Assembly (NCBI GenBank): GCA_016786745.1
Contig: JAEUVS010000019.1
Location: forward strand, 1-62,305
Length of the DNA: 62,305 bases
From: Chitinophagaceae bacterium
Lineage (GTDB): Bacteria; Bacteroidota; Bacteroidia; Chitinophagales; Chitinophagaceae
Reading direction: 5' to 3'
The position numbers and the translations under genes were made by a program. This document shows positions 26,495 to 34,624 of this stretch, in pieces (positions within the stretch are counted from its first letter, which is position 1; the number at the start of each line of letters is the position of its first letter). Under the pieces are notes generated by a model. It did not search any database, had not been told where the DNA came from, and saw nothing but the letters and a program-made list of their open reading frames with translations.

Positions 26495-28840
26495 ATGGAG
26501 AAAAGAAACTTTATGAGTTTCCTGCTGAACCCCAAAAACTGGTGGCTACCGCTCCTCGTTATTTTTTTGATCAGTATTGCCGGAGTCACAATGATTGGCG
26601 TACACACGTATAAAGAAGCTCCTCCTATTCCCGAATTTATTTCCCGGGACAATAAAACTTTTTTTTCCACGGAAGACATACTAAAAGGTCAGAGCGTATT
26701 TCAGAAATATGCCCTGATGGAATATGGAAGTATGTTTGGGGATGGTGCAAACAGAGGCCCTGATTATACAGCAGAAGCATTGCATCTCGTGGCAACATAC
26801 ATGAACCAGTATTATCGCGCCCAGTTTCAAAATGATACCACCAACGAATTTCTGAACGGGGGCGCTGCAGAACAGGTGAAAGCAGATATAAAGAGTAACC
26901 GGTACAGTAAAAGTCAAAACAGCGTAATAATGGGCGATGCACAAGTATTTGCCGCCAGGGAATTGGTTAAGCATTATTATCAAAAGTTCACGGACGCAGC
27001 ATCTCCAGGTGCATTCAAACCGGCCGGTTATATTAAGGATCCCGATGAACTGAGATGCCTGGCGGCTTTTTTCTTTTGGGGTGCATGGGTTTGCGGGGTG
27101 GAACGGCCAGGAGAAAGCTATAGTTATACACATAACTGGCCCTATGATAAAACAGCAGGAAACACACCCACTTCAGCTATCATTGTATGGAGCATTATCG
27201 GTTCAATGGGTTTGGTTTTTGGTTTAGGGATTGTGCTGTATTATCATGGCAAACTTGAAAAGCTATCGGATGAGGTTTATACAAAGAAAGCGGAGCCATT
27301 CATGACAAAAGGAGATATTGGCAAATTTCAACCAGATTCCGTTCAGCGGGCTACTTATAAGTTTTTTTATACAGCAATCTTACTTTTTGGAGTACAGGTG
27401 CTCTCCGGAATATTGACCGTGCACGATTTTGTCGGATTTGTGCGGTTCTTCGGTTTCGATATTTCGGAACCTTTGCCCATAACGGTAACAAGAAGCTGGC
27501 ATGTGCAGTTATCTCTTTTATGGATCTCGGCCTGCTGGATCGGTGCCTCATTTTTTATGATGTCTCTCGTTTCTCCAAAGCAACCCAGGAGACAGGTTAC
27601 TTTGATCAATACAATATACTGGCTCACTATATTGCTGGTAACCGGCTCATTGGCCGGTATTCTGTTGGGACCTAAAGGCATTATCGGCACAAACTGGTAT
27701 TGGCTTGGTCACCAGGGATGGGAGTATGTTGAAATCGGGAAACTGTGGCAAATTGTATTGGGTGTTGTATTTATTATCTGGGCCGTGTCGCTGTATCGCG
27801 GTATTAAACCTGTAATGAAGTTAAAACAACCATGGGCACTGCCGAACTGGTTAGTCTATGCTACTTTTAGTATCATTCTATTGTTGGTCTCGGGATTTAT
27901 TGCTACACCGAGAACTAATTTCGTAATTGCAGACTTCTGGCGATGGATGGTGGTGCACATGTGGGCCGAAGCCTTTTTTGAAGTTTTCACTACAGTGCTG
28001 ATCGGTTACTTCATGGTGTTGATGGGACTGGTAAGCAGGCAGGCGGCGATAAGAGTAATTTACCTCGCAACGTTGTTGTTTCTCGGCTCAGGGTTATTGG
28101 GCATTTCGCATAATTTTTACTGGAATGCAAAGCCGGTCGGGACAATGGCATTGGGCGCCGTGTTTTCAACATTGCAGGTAATTCCGTTGATATTACTCAC
28201 ATTGGAAGCATGGAGGTTCAGCAAACTCCCGAAGGTACTTGAAAGTAACGGCCATGATAATGGAGATGTCAGCAGCCGGTTTGGATTTTCGGAAGTTTTC
28301 CTTTTCCTGGTGGCTGTCAATTTTTGGAATTTCTTTGGAGCGGGTGTCTTAGGTTTTATCATTAATCTTCCTATTGCCAACTACTACGAACATGGCACCT
28401 ATCTTACGGTCAATCATGGTCATGCTGCATTAATGGGAGTATACGGCAACCTGGCATTGGCCGCAGTTCTTTTCTGTTGCCAGTTATTATTCAAGGCTGA
28501 AAAATGGAAACCTTCCCTGATTAAAACCGCTTTCTGGTCAATAAATGTGGGTCTGCTTCTCATGGTGGTACTGGATTTATTTCCTGCGGGCATATGGCAA
28601 TTCCAAACTGTTACTGAACATGGATTATGGTACGCCCGCAGTAGCGCCTTCATCGAAAGCACAGGATTTCAGACGCTCACCTGGCTCCGCATCGTGGGAG
28701 GATCTATTTTTACCATAGGAGGGGTAATACCATTAATATGGTTTATTACAAGCGGCAGAAGGAGATTAAAGAGAAATTCGTTAAAGCCCATACAGCAGGC
28801 GGTAGAAAAGAAAAAAATGAAAACCGAAATAGCAGAATGA
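26495..28840 (+). CDS. nod: Putative nitric oxide dismutase (Nod), qNOR paralogue
   Basis: The 781-residue membrane protein has the qNOR layout: N-terminal helix, periplasmic domain, then about 13 helices. Heme and FeB ligands are mostly kept: His336 in SWHVQLS, His488 and Glu492 in HMWAEAFFEVF, His539, and His641/His643 in NHGHAALMG. But the FeB His-His pair is His-Asn (SHNFYW, Asn540) and the Glu 21 residues later is Gln561 (FSTLQVIPL). In Geobacillus qNOR numbering these are H560N and E581Q, the substitutions described for NO dismutases of Methylomirabilis and HdN1. The quinol site is also altered: after His310 the expected Glu is Gly314 (Glu332 in qNOR), and the C-terminal Asp of the usual PGD is missing (RIVGG). 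Nod is proposed to convert 2 NO to N2 and O2 without external electrons. Activity is inferred from these residues only. Confidence 0.85.
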   Translation: MEKRNFMSFLLNPKNWWLPLLVIFLISIAGVTMIGVHTYKEAPPIPEFISRDNKTFFSTEDILKGQSVFQKYALMEYGSMFGDGANRGPDYTAEALHLVATYMNQYYRAQFQNDTTNEFLNGGAAEQVKADIKSNRYSKSQNSVIMGDAQVFAARELVKHYYQKFTDAASPGAFKPAGYIKDPDELRCLAAFFFWGAWVCGVERPGESYSYTHNWPYDKTAGNTPTSAIIVWSIIGSMGLVFGLGIVLYYHGKLEKLSDEVYTKKAEPFMTKGDIGKFQPDSVQRATYKFFYTAILLFGVQVLSGILTVHDFVGFVRFFGFDISEPLPITVTRSWHVQLSLLWISACWIGASFFMMSLVSPKQPRRQVTLINTIYWLTILLVTGSLAGILLGPKGIIGTNWYWLGHQGWEYVEIGKLWQIVLGVVFIIWAVSLYRGIKPVMKLKQPWALPNWLVYATFSIILLLVSGFIATPRTNFVIADFWRWMVVHMWAEAFFEVFTTVLIGYFMVLMGLVSRQAAIRVIYLATLLFLGSGLLGISHNFYWNAKPVGTMALGAVFSTLQVIPLILLTLEAWRFSKLPKVLESNGHDNGDVSSRFGFSEVFLFLVAVNFWNFFGAGVLGFIINLPIANYYEHGTYLTVNHGHAALMGVYGNLALAAVLFCCQLLFKAEKWKPSLIKTAFWSINVGLLLMVVLDLFPAGIWQFQTVTEHGLWYARSSAFIESTGFQTLTWLRIVGGSIFTIGGVIPLIWFITSGRRRLKRNSLKPIQQAVEKKKMKTEIAE

Positions 28841-28874
28841 TGAAAATGCTAATGAACAAAAAATCGTTTATGCT

Positions 28875-28908
28875 AAAAAAAGCCACCCGGAACCGGGCGG
28901 CTTTTTTT
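28875..28908 (+). terminator. Rho-independent terminator after nod
   Basis: A strong hairpin with arms AAAAAAGCC-A-CCCGG and CCGGG-C-GGCTTTTTT and an AA loop, followed by a T run, begins 34 bases after the nod stop. The flanking A and T runs make it usable in both directions, so it may also end the metallothionein transcript on the opposite strand, whose stop is at 28929. Confidence 0.9.
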
Positions 28909-28928
28909 AAACGTGATGGTGCAGCCTT

Positions 28929-29045
28929 CTACCCGCAATTCTCACATGTGCAGTTGTCGCCACAATTACAATCTACGCAGGTACAAACGGGATTGTTACA
29001 TCTTTGTTCGTCTTTAATGATTGTTTGATTCAATGTCGATTTCAT
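28929..29045 (-). CDS. Metallothionein-like 38-residue cysteine-rich protein
   Basis: Reading from the ATG at 29045 on the minus strand gives MKSTLNQTIIKDEQR followed by a tail with eight cysteines in 22 residues (Cys16, 21, 23, 26, 28, 32, 34, 37), arranged as CTC, CNC and CTC pairs. This is typical of small metal-thiolate proteins such as metallothioneins, and no Cys is outside the cluster. It would bind Cu(I), Zn or Cd in the cytosol. A TACTTTTG sequence (Bacteroidota -7 type) lies at 29076-29083 and a palindrome just upstream. The neighbourhood, multicopper oxidase and CopB ATPase, supports a copper role. It is too short for routine gene callers. Confidence 0.8.
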   Translation of the reverse strand: MKSTLNQTIIKDEQRCNNPVCTCVDCNCGDNCTCENCG

Positions 29046-29093
29046 AAAAATTTTGTTTTAATTTTTTGTTGAAAACAAAAGTAATCTGACATC

Positions 29094-29108
29094 TAACGAT
29101 CATCGTTA
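29094..29108. promoter_or_regulatory. Palindromic operator upstream of metallothionein gene
   Basis: TAACGAT-C-ATCGTTA is a perfect 7-bp inverted repeat centred on one base, lying 11 to 25 bases upstream of the TACTTTTG -7-like box that precedes the metallothionein gene. It is well placed for an activator or repressor acting at the -33 region, for instance a metal-sensing regulator. The cognate regulator cannot be named. Confidence 0.5.
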
Positions 29109-29150
29109 CATCCTTTTGGGAGATTGTTATAGAATTTTGTGCTTAACGTA

Positions 29151-29727
29151 TTAATGTGCTGCTGCATAAATTTCGAGACATTCCCGGGAACAAAAATAGT
29201 GTTCACTGCTGCCTGGATAAGTAATTGCCATTTCAGGGTTTCGTATCAGCATGCGGCAAACCGGGTCGACATAAAATGTCCTTTATCTTCGATGCTTAAT
29301 TCAAATACTTCCTTCTCTTTGCTGACATTTTTAAAAAGATGATTTCCCTTCTGGGTCCACATCTGCAGGGAGTTGTCGGATAAGGCCCTTTACAAATTCT
29401 TCGGAACACCAAAACGTGCCTGGTATTGCTTTAGCAGCGATCCTGGATGCCAGGTTAATTGCCGATCCAAAATAACTTTACGTCTTTTAAAACATGTCCG
29501 TAATGCAATCCTCCATGTATTTGGAGGAAGTTTTCTTCATATTCTTTCCGATCATCAGTGCAGTTGCCAGTAGTGAATCAGGAGACGTCCATACCATCAT
29601 AATCTCATCGCCTGTACGTTCATGGATCTCACTATCCCCGACACGACAATCTTCGGCAATTCTGATATACCTGTCAATCAGATCTGCCGCTGCAACAGCG
29701 CCATGAACTTCCGTAAGCGCTGTGTAT
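29151..29727 (-). pseudogene. Broken adenylate/guanylate cyclase with C-terminal YHS domain
   Basis: Fragments in shifting frames reconstruct one known gene type. First frame: GYTALTEVHGAVAAADLIDR ... IHERTGDEIMMVW, then a stop after KYMEDCITDMF. Second frame picks up EENFLQIHGGLHYGHVLKDV. Third reads FGSAINLASRIAAKAIPGTF, the cyclase signature. The last frame ends with VDPVCRMLIRNPEMAI ... YFCSRECLEIYAAAH, a YHS metal-binding domain. At least three frameshifts and a missing start show it is dead. Intact relatives couple a class III cyclase to a metal-binding YHS module, which fits the copper neighbourhood. The 5' end is cut at the inverted repeat 29726-29745. Confidence 0.85.
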
Positions 29728-29745
29728 CCCGATAGATATCGGGAT
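29726..29745. repeat. Short perfect inverted repeat
   Basis: ATCCCGATA-GA-TATCGGGAT has 9-bp arms and a 2-base spacer. It lies exactly where the similarity of the broken cyclase gene stops and upstream of the multicopper-oxidase gene. Palindromes with CCCGATA/TATCGGG arms are, as far as I recall, dispersed intergenic elements in some Bacteroidota genomes. It has no T run, so it is not a terminator. Confidence 0.6.
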
Positions 29746-29805
29746 CTTATGAAATTATATAAAACTCTTCCCTTAAACTATAACAACATCGCCTTACAGT
29801 CGAAG

Positions 29806-29813
29806 TAGCTTTG
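29806..29813 (+). promoter_or_regulatory. Probable -7 promoter element of the multicopper oxidase gene
   Basis: TAGCTTTG fits the Bacteroidota -7 consensus TAnnTTTG and lies 33 bases before the preferred ATG at 29847. No clear TTG -33 element was seen about 20 bases upstream, so the assignment is tentative. Confidence 0.4.
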
Positions 29814-29846
29814 CAGCATCAAAATAATCATTCACTACTAAACAAT

Positions 29847-31178
29847 ATGAACAACAAACCGACTAACAAAGTAATCGAATACGCACTGGAAGCCAGTGAA
29901 TTTGATTGGGAAATAAAGCCCGGCAAAATCATCCGCGCCTGGGGTTTTAATCAACAACTGCCCGGACCGCTTTTAAAAGCGAAACAGGGTGACACCCTCG
30001 TTGTAAAGGTGATCAATAACTTACCAGAGGCCACCATCGTTCACTGGCACGGGATCCGCCTGCCGGCTTCGATGGATGGAACAGGCGAAGTGCAAAAACC
30101 AATTGAACCCGGCGAAACATTCGAATACCGTTTTGACGTGCCGGATGCCGGAACTTTCTGGTATCACTCGCATCATAACGAAACGGTGCAGGTGGAACGT
30201 GGCATGTATGGCGGCATCGTAGTAAAAGCGGAAAATGATCCCATAGTGGACAACGACCGGATACTGCTGGTTGATGATATGAAGCTGACAAAAGGAAATA
30301 CGTTTAAAAAGGGTGGTGCTGTGAGCCGGTGGATGGAACGCCATGACGGTCGTGAAGGAGGTACCTGCCTGATTAACGGCAAGGAGGCACCGACTTTACA
30401 CATGAATGCAGGCCAGGTGGAGAGATGGCGGTTTGTAAATGCAGCCAGCGCCCGGTATTTTAAATTGAGTTTGCAAGGAAAACCTTTTAGAGTTATTGCT
30501 ACTGACGGCGGCTTGCTTGAAGCGCCGGGAACAAAAACAGAATTGCTCATCACGCCGGGAGAACGTTACGACATTATCGTTGGGCCATTCGACGAGGGAG
30601 AAACGTTCAATATCGAAACGCTGCCCTATAACCGCATGACATTCGCAAAATCTAAAAGGAAGATGTATGCCACGGTGCAGGTAGCCGAAGCAAAACCTTC
30701 AAAGGCCTTCATACCGGGTAAACTGAATGAAATACCCTCACTTGTGCAACAAAATGCAAAGGTTAATCGCGTTGTTAAAATGTCGGTGGGACCATCTTTG
30801 AAGCGTGGAATTGATTTTTTGGTAAATGGTGAAATGCATTGCAATGACGCGCCCGTGATGGTTGGCGATTTACAGGTTTGGGAAGTGTATAACACGAGCC
30901 TGATGGATCACCCCTTTCACTTGCATGGATTTTTCTTCCAGGTGCTGGAAGAAAATGGTAAAATGCCAGCATATAAAGCGTGGAAGGATACTTATAATCT
31001 GAAACCAAAAAGCAAAATCAAGATTGCGTGGATGCCGGATAACCGCCCCGGGAGATGGATGTATCATTGCCATATTTTAGAACATCATGCTGCCGGTATG
31101 ATGGCGCATTTTGAAGTAATTGATCCCGCGCAACCACGGAGAAAAGAGGTAAAAACCGCTCATGGATGCCATGTTTAG
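29847..31178 (+). CDS. Multicopper oxidase (laccase/CueO-type)
   Basis: The 443-residue protein carries the four copper motifs of three-domain multicopper oxidases in order: HWHGIRLP, WYHSHHNETV, HPFHLHGFFF and HCHILEHHAAGMM, which holds the type 1 Cys, two His and axial Met and the type 3 His. These enzymes oxidise Cu(I), phenols or metals and reduce O2 to water. No signal peptide is visible, which is unusual for the family; the start used here (ATG 29847) begins MNNKPTNKVIEYALEAS. An upstream TTG at 29811 lies inside the probable promoter and was rejected. The gene leads a plus-strand set with dps, copB and an FMN reductase. Confidence 0.9.
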   Translation: MNNKPTNKVIEYALEASEFDWEIKPGKIIRAWGFNQQLPGPLLKAKQGDTLVVKVINNLPEATIVHWHGIRLPASMDGTGEVQKPIEPGETFEYRFDVPDAGTFWYHSHHNETVQVERGMYGGIVVKAENDPIVDNDRILLVDDMKLTKGNTFKKGGAVSRWMERHDGREGGTCLINGKEAPTLHMNAGQVERWRFVNAASARYFKLSLQGKPFRVIATDGGLLEAPGTKTELLITPGERYDIIVGPFDEGETFNIETLPYNRMTFAKSKRKMYATVQVAEAKPSKAFIPGKLNEIPSLVQQNAKVNRVVKMSVGPSLKRGIDFLVNGEMHCNDAPVMVGDLQVWEVYNTSLMDHPFHLHGFFFQVLEENGKMPAYKAWKDTYNLKPKSKIKIAWMPDNRPGRWMYHCHILEHHAAGMMAHFEVIDPAQPRRKEVKTAHGCHV

Positions 31179-31319
31179 AAGTTAAATGCATGGTTTATCG
31201 CGCATAACCATGTTATTACTCGTACCTTTCATTTCCCCTCAACTTCCTATCCCACCAGTTCTTTCAAATATCCGTGATCGTTCAACGACCACACATATCA
31301 TCAATAAAAACTTAAGATA

Positions 31320-31793
31320 ATGAAAACAGAAATTGGAATTAAACCCGCGAACACTGCCGAGGTTGCGCAATCATTAAACATCTTACTCGCCGATGAGCAT
31401 GTATTGTACATCAAAACAAGAAAAGCGCATTGGAATGTAGAAGGTCCCGATTTTTTAACCATTCACCGCTTCTTCGAAGAACAATACAAACAACTCGAAG
31501 AGATTATTGATGACGTGGCGGAACGCATTCGCACAATAGGTCATTATGCAGAAGCCACTCTTGCTGGGTTTTTAGCCGAAACACACCTCAGCGAAGAAAC
31601 GCGGGAAAGAAATAATAGCGCCGGTTTCATCAAATCGTTACTCGAAGATCATGAAACTATCATCATTCACCTGCGTGAGAATATTGAACGTTACGATAAG
31701 GAATGGAAAGATGTTGGTACCAGCGATTTTATAACCGGATTAATGGAAACTCACGAGAAGATGGCGTGGATGTTAAGGGCGCATAAACCCTGA
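31320..31793 (+). CDS. dps: Dps-family DNA-protecting ferritin-like protein
   Basis: The 157-residue protein is a Dps: LLADEHVLYIKTRKAHWNVE holds the first ferroxidase His and HWNV signature, FLTIHRFFEEQYKQLEEIID the second His, Asp/Glu set, followed by the DDVAERIRTIG helix. Dps dodecamers oxidise Fe(II) with peroxide, store iron and shield DNA. The short N-terminal tail has few Lys residues, so DNA binding may be weak. It lies 141 bases after the multicopper oxidase gene, in an oxidative and metal stress group. Confidence 0.94.
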   Translation: MKTEIGIKPANTAEVAQSLNILLADEHVLYIKTRKAHWNVEGPDFLTIHRFFEEQYKQLEEIIDDVAERIRTIGHYAEATLAGFLAETHLSEETRERNNSAGFIKSLLEDHETIIIHLRENIERYDKEWKDVGTSDFITGLMETHEKMAWMLRAHKP

Positions 31794-31822
31794 TAGCATC
31801 TATCAAGGGGTTATATTCTAAA

Positions 31823-33913
31823 ATGGAGAAGCACCATCACCATCACCGGTATACGTGTCCAATGCACCCGGAGGTCATCAGGGATGCTCCGGGCAAATGC
31901 CCAAAATGCGGAATGGACCTGGTTCCTGTTGACGCAGCTCATGAAGAACACGCAGCATTCGATAAACATGCCGGACACCATACACACGATTTTCTGAAAC
32001 GTTTCTGGGTCTGCCTGGTTATTACTGTTCCTATTCTTTTTCTCTCACACATGATTCAAACCTGGCTTGGATTTACATTCAGGTTCCGGGGCGACCAATA
32101 TGTGTTACTCCTTTTAAGCACCTTCGTTTATATATATGGTGGCATGCCGTTTCTTAAAGGCATGGTAGATGAAATAAGAGCAAACGCTATCGGCATGATG
32201 ACCCTCGTGGCGATTGCCATTACTGTTGCATACATTTATAGCGCAGCCGTGGTATTTGGTTTAACGGGAATGGATTTTTTCTGGGAACTCGCTACGTTAA
32301 TTGATATCATGCTGCTGGGTCACTGGCTGGAAATGCGTTCACAAACGGCAGCTTCCAAAGCCCTGGAAAGCCTCGTTGCGCTATTACCCTCAATAGTCCA
32401 TGTGGAACGGAATGGAGTAGTTGCAGATATCAATTTAAAAGATCTCCATAACGGAGACATTGTCTTAATTAAGCCAGGCGAAAAGATTCCTGCGGATGGC
32501 ATCGTGCTCGACGGAACGTCGTACGTAAACGAAAGCATGCTTACCGGGGAAAGTGTCCCGGTTAAAATACAAAGGGATGACAAGTTGATCGGCGGTTCCA
32601 TCAATGGTGATGGAGCGTTGAAGGTAAAGATCACCGGGGCAGGAAGCGACAGCTATCTTAATAAAGTCATTACGCTTGTTTCTTCGGCGCAGGCATCAAA
32701 ATCCAAAACTCAGAATCTTGCCGATAAAGTGGCAAAATGGCTCACCATTATTTCAATCACTGTCGGTGTGGCAACCTTTATTTACTGGTTCACCCGCGAA
32801 GCCGATATGGCGTTCGCCCTGGAACGAATGGTTACGGTAATGGTTACCGCTTGTCCGCACGCGTTGGGCGTGGCTATTCCTTTGGTTGTTGCAATCTCAA
32901 CTTCGTTGTCGGCAACAAAGGGACTACTCATACGTAATCGTACAGCATTTGAACTTGCAAGAAAATTAAATACAATTGTTTTTGATAAGACGGGAACACT
33001 CACCCAGGGTTCGCATGAAGTGCAAAAAGTAATTTCTGCAGACAATAATTTTTCTTCGGATGAATTGCTGAAATACGCTGCTTCGGTGCAACAAAATTCC
33101 GAACATCATATTGCTCACGGCTTGCTGAAGAAGGCAGCAAGAAATAATTTATCACTATGGCCGGTTGAAGATTTTACCTACATGCAGGGTGTTGGAGTAA
33201 AGGGTAAGGTCAACGGCAACGAGATTATTTCTGCCGGACCAAATTATTTCAGACAAATCAATCAATCACTTCCTGTTCTTCCGGGTACAGTTGATCAGCA
33301 AACAGAAAGCGTAAGTTATCTTTTGATTAATGGCAAACTGGCGGGAATGTTTACGCTCGCCGATTCTATTCGCGGGTCTTCAGCGCAGGCAATTGATGAT
33401 CTGAAGAAGATGGATATCAAAAGTTATTTGCTTACCGGAGATAATGAAAGCATCGCAAGATCGGTTGCAGAAAAATTAAAGATGGATGGATATTTTGCTA
33501 ATGTCCTTCCCCACGAAAAACAGGATAAAATAAAATCTATCCAGGCGGATGGCCGGGTTGTAGCCATGACAGGCGACGGCGTGAATGACGCGCCGGCATT
33601 GGCACAGGCAGATGTAGGAATAGCAGTTGGATCAGGAACAGATGTTGCGGCTGAAACTGCAGATGTTATTTTAGTGAACAGCGACCCGAAAGATGTTGTT
33701 GAGATGATTTCGTTTTCGAAAGCCACCTATGGAAAAATGATCCAAAATCTTGCGTGGGCCGTTGGTTACAATGTAATAGCTATTCCTTTGGCGGCAGGCG
33801 TATTGTACCCGGGCTTTGTTTTAAGTCCTGCGATGGGCGCGGTGTTGATGTCACTGAGCACAGTAATTGTTGCTATCAATGCACAGACGCTGCGTAATAA
33901 ATTTGAAAAATAA
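31823..33913 (+). CDS. copB: CopB-type heavy-metal P-type ATPase (P1B-3)
   Basis: The 696-residue ATPase starts with MEKHHHHHRYTCPMHPEVI, a His run joined to a heavy-metal-binding domain (CPMHPE ... CPKCGMDLVP). Then come about eight helices, the actuator loop LTGESVP, the ion-binding helix with TACPHALGVAIP, the phosphorylation motif FDKTGTLTQG, and the GDGVNDAPAL hinge. The Cys-Pro-His in place of Cys-Pro-Cys and the His-rich N-terminus mark the CopB group, which exports Cu(II) or Cu(I) and silver. It starts 30 bases after dps and is followed 8 bases later by the FMN reductase gene, so one operon is likely. Confidence 0.94.
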   Translation: MEKHHHHHRYTCPMHPEVIRDAPGKCPKCGMDLVPVDAAHEEHAAFDKHAGHHTHDFLKRFWVCLVITVPILFLSHMIQTWLGFTFRFRGDQYVLLLLSTFVYIYGGMPFLKGMVDEIRANAIGMMTLVAIAITVAYIYSAAVVFGLTGMDFFWELATLIDIMLLGHWLEMRSQTAASKALESLVALLPSIVHVERNGVVADINLKDLHNGDIVLIKPGEKIPADGIVLDGTSYVNESMLTGESVPVKIQRDDKLIGGSINGDGALKVKITGAGSDSYLNKVITLVSSAQASKSKTQNLADKVAKWLTIISITVGVATFIYWFTREADMAFALERMVTVMVTACPHALGVAIPLVVAISTSLSATKGLLIRNRTAFELARKLNTIVFDKTGTLTQGSHEVQKVISADNNFSSDELLKYAASVQQNSEHHIAHGLLKKAARNNLSLWPVEDFTYMQGVGVKGKVNGNEIISAGPNYFRQINQSLPVLPGTVDQQTESVSYLLINGKLAGMFTLADSIRGSSAQAIDDLKKMDIKSYLLTGDNESIARSVAEKLKMDGYFANVLPHEKQDKIKSIQADGRVVAMTGDGVNDAPALAQADVGIAVGSGTDVAAETADVILVNSDPKDVVEMISFSKATYGKMIQNLAWAVGYNVIAIPLAAGVLYPGFVLSPAMGAVLMSLSTVIVAINAQTLRNKFEK

Positions 33914-33920
33914 AATTATT

Positions 33921-34583
33921 ATGAATCCGGAACAAATCAGGAAAGACGAACCGCTGCGCATTCTTATTTTCTCCGTTTCCATGCGGAAAGGTTCATTGAA
34001 TACTAAATTGGCGAAACTGGCAACGGGTGTTATTAAAGAGCTTGGGAGCACTGCTGACTTTGCCGATATGCAGGAGTTTGATGTTCCTTCCTTTAACCAG
34101 GACGCAGAGGTAAGCGGTTCGCGTCCGAAGGGTGCGGAAGAATTTCGCAAACGGCTCCTGGCAAACGATGCTTTTATTATTGTGTCGCCGGAATATAACG
34201 CTTCTATGCCGGGACTCATTAAGAATGCGATCGATTGGGTGTCGCGTTATCGCCCGCAACCGTTTAATGAACGGCATGGTTTGCTTATGTCGGCCTCACC
34301 ATCCATGGCTGGCGGCAACAGGGGGCTATGGTCGTTGCGAATTCCGCTGGAACATTTAGGTGCGAGAATTTTTCCCGATATGTTTTCGCTTGCAATGGCA
34401 CATGAGGCGTTTAATGCTGATGGACAAATCGCCAACCCTGTTTTAGCTAAGCGCTTCCGCGATAACATTGCGGCCTTTATGAGTTTGGCAGAAGCGGCGA
34501 AACATTATCCGTGCATTAAGAAGGCATGGGTTGAATTCCTGGGTGAAAAGCCAGACCCTGTGATTGACAGGGTTGATGAGTAA
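33921..34583 (+). CDS. NADPH-dependent FMN reductase family protein
   Basis: The 220-residue flavodoxin-like protein has the phosphate loop of this family (ILIFSVSMRKGSLNTKLAKL), the conserved IIVSPEYNASMPGLIKNAID segment that binds FMN, and SASPSMAGGNRGLWSLR. Such enzymes reduce quinones, chromate, azo dyes or flavin using NAD(P)H, and help against oxidative or metal stress. The start at 33921, 8 bases after the CopB stop, is preferred; a longer frame begins inside copB and is not supported. Confidence 0.9.
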   Translation: MNPEQIRKDEPLRILIFSVSMRKGSLNTKLAKLATGVIKELGSTADFADMQEFDVPSFNQDAEVSGSRPKGAEEFRKRLLANDAFIIVSPEYNASMPGLIKNAIDWVSRYRPQPFNERHGLLMSASPSMAGGNRGLWSLRIPLEHLGARIFPDMFSLAMAHEAFNADGQIANPVLAKRFRDNIAAFMSLAEAAKHYPCIKKAWVEFLGEKPDPVIDRVDE

Positions 34584-34624
34584 ATGATTGATAATACTTC
34601 CGTAAATGACAATTTTGGAAACTT

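Noticed and set aside
26495..28840. Annotation as an ordinary quinol-dependent NO reductase (NorB/NorZ)
   Set aside because: The FeB His-His pair and the conserved Glu are replaced by Asn540 and Gln561, and quinol-site acids are missing; these fit Nod better. A qNOR label remains the fallback.
28738..29028. Plus-strand open frame over the nod end and the metallothionein
   Set aside because: It overlaps nod in another frame, crosses a strong terminator, and lies antisense to the Cys-rich gene.
29847..31178. Copper nitrite reductase NirK that would feed NO to Nod
   Set aside because: The motifs HWHG, HSHH, HPFHLHG and HCHxxxHxxxxM are those of laccase-type oxidases with a trinuclear site, not of NirK. 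No nirK or nirS is seen in the window.
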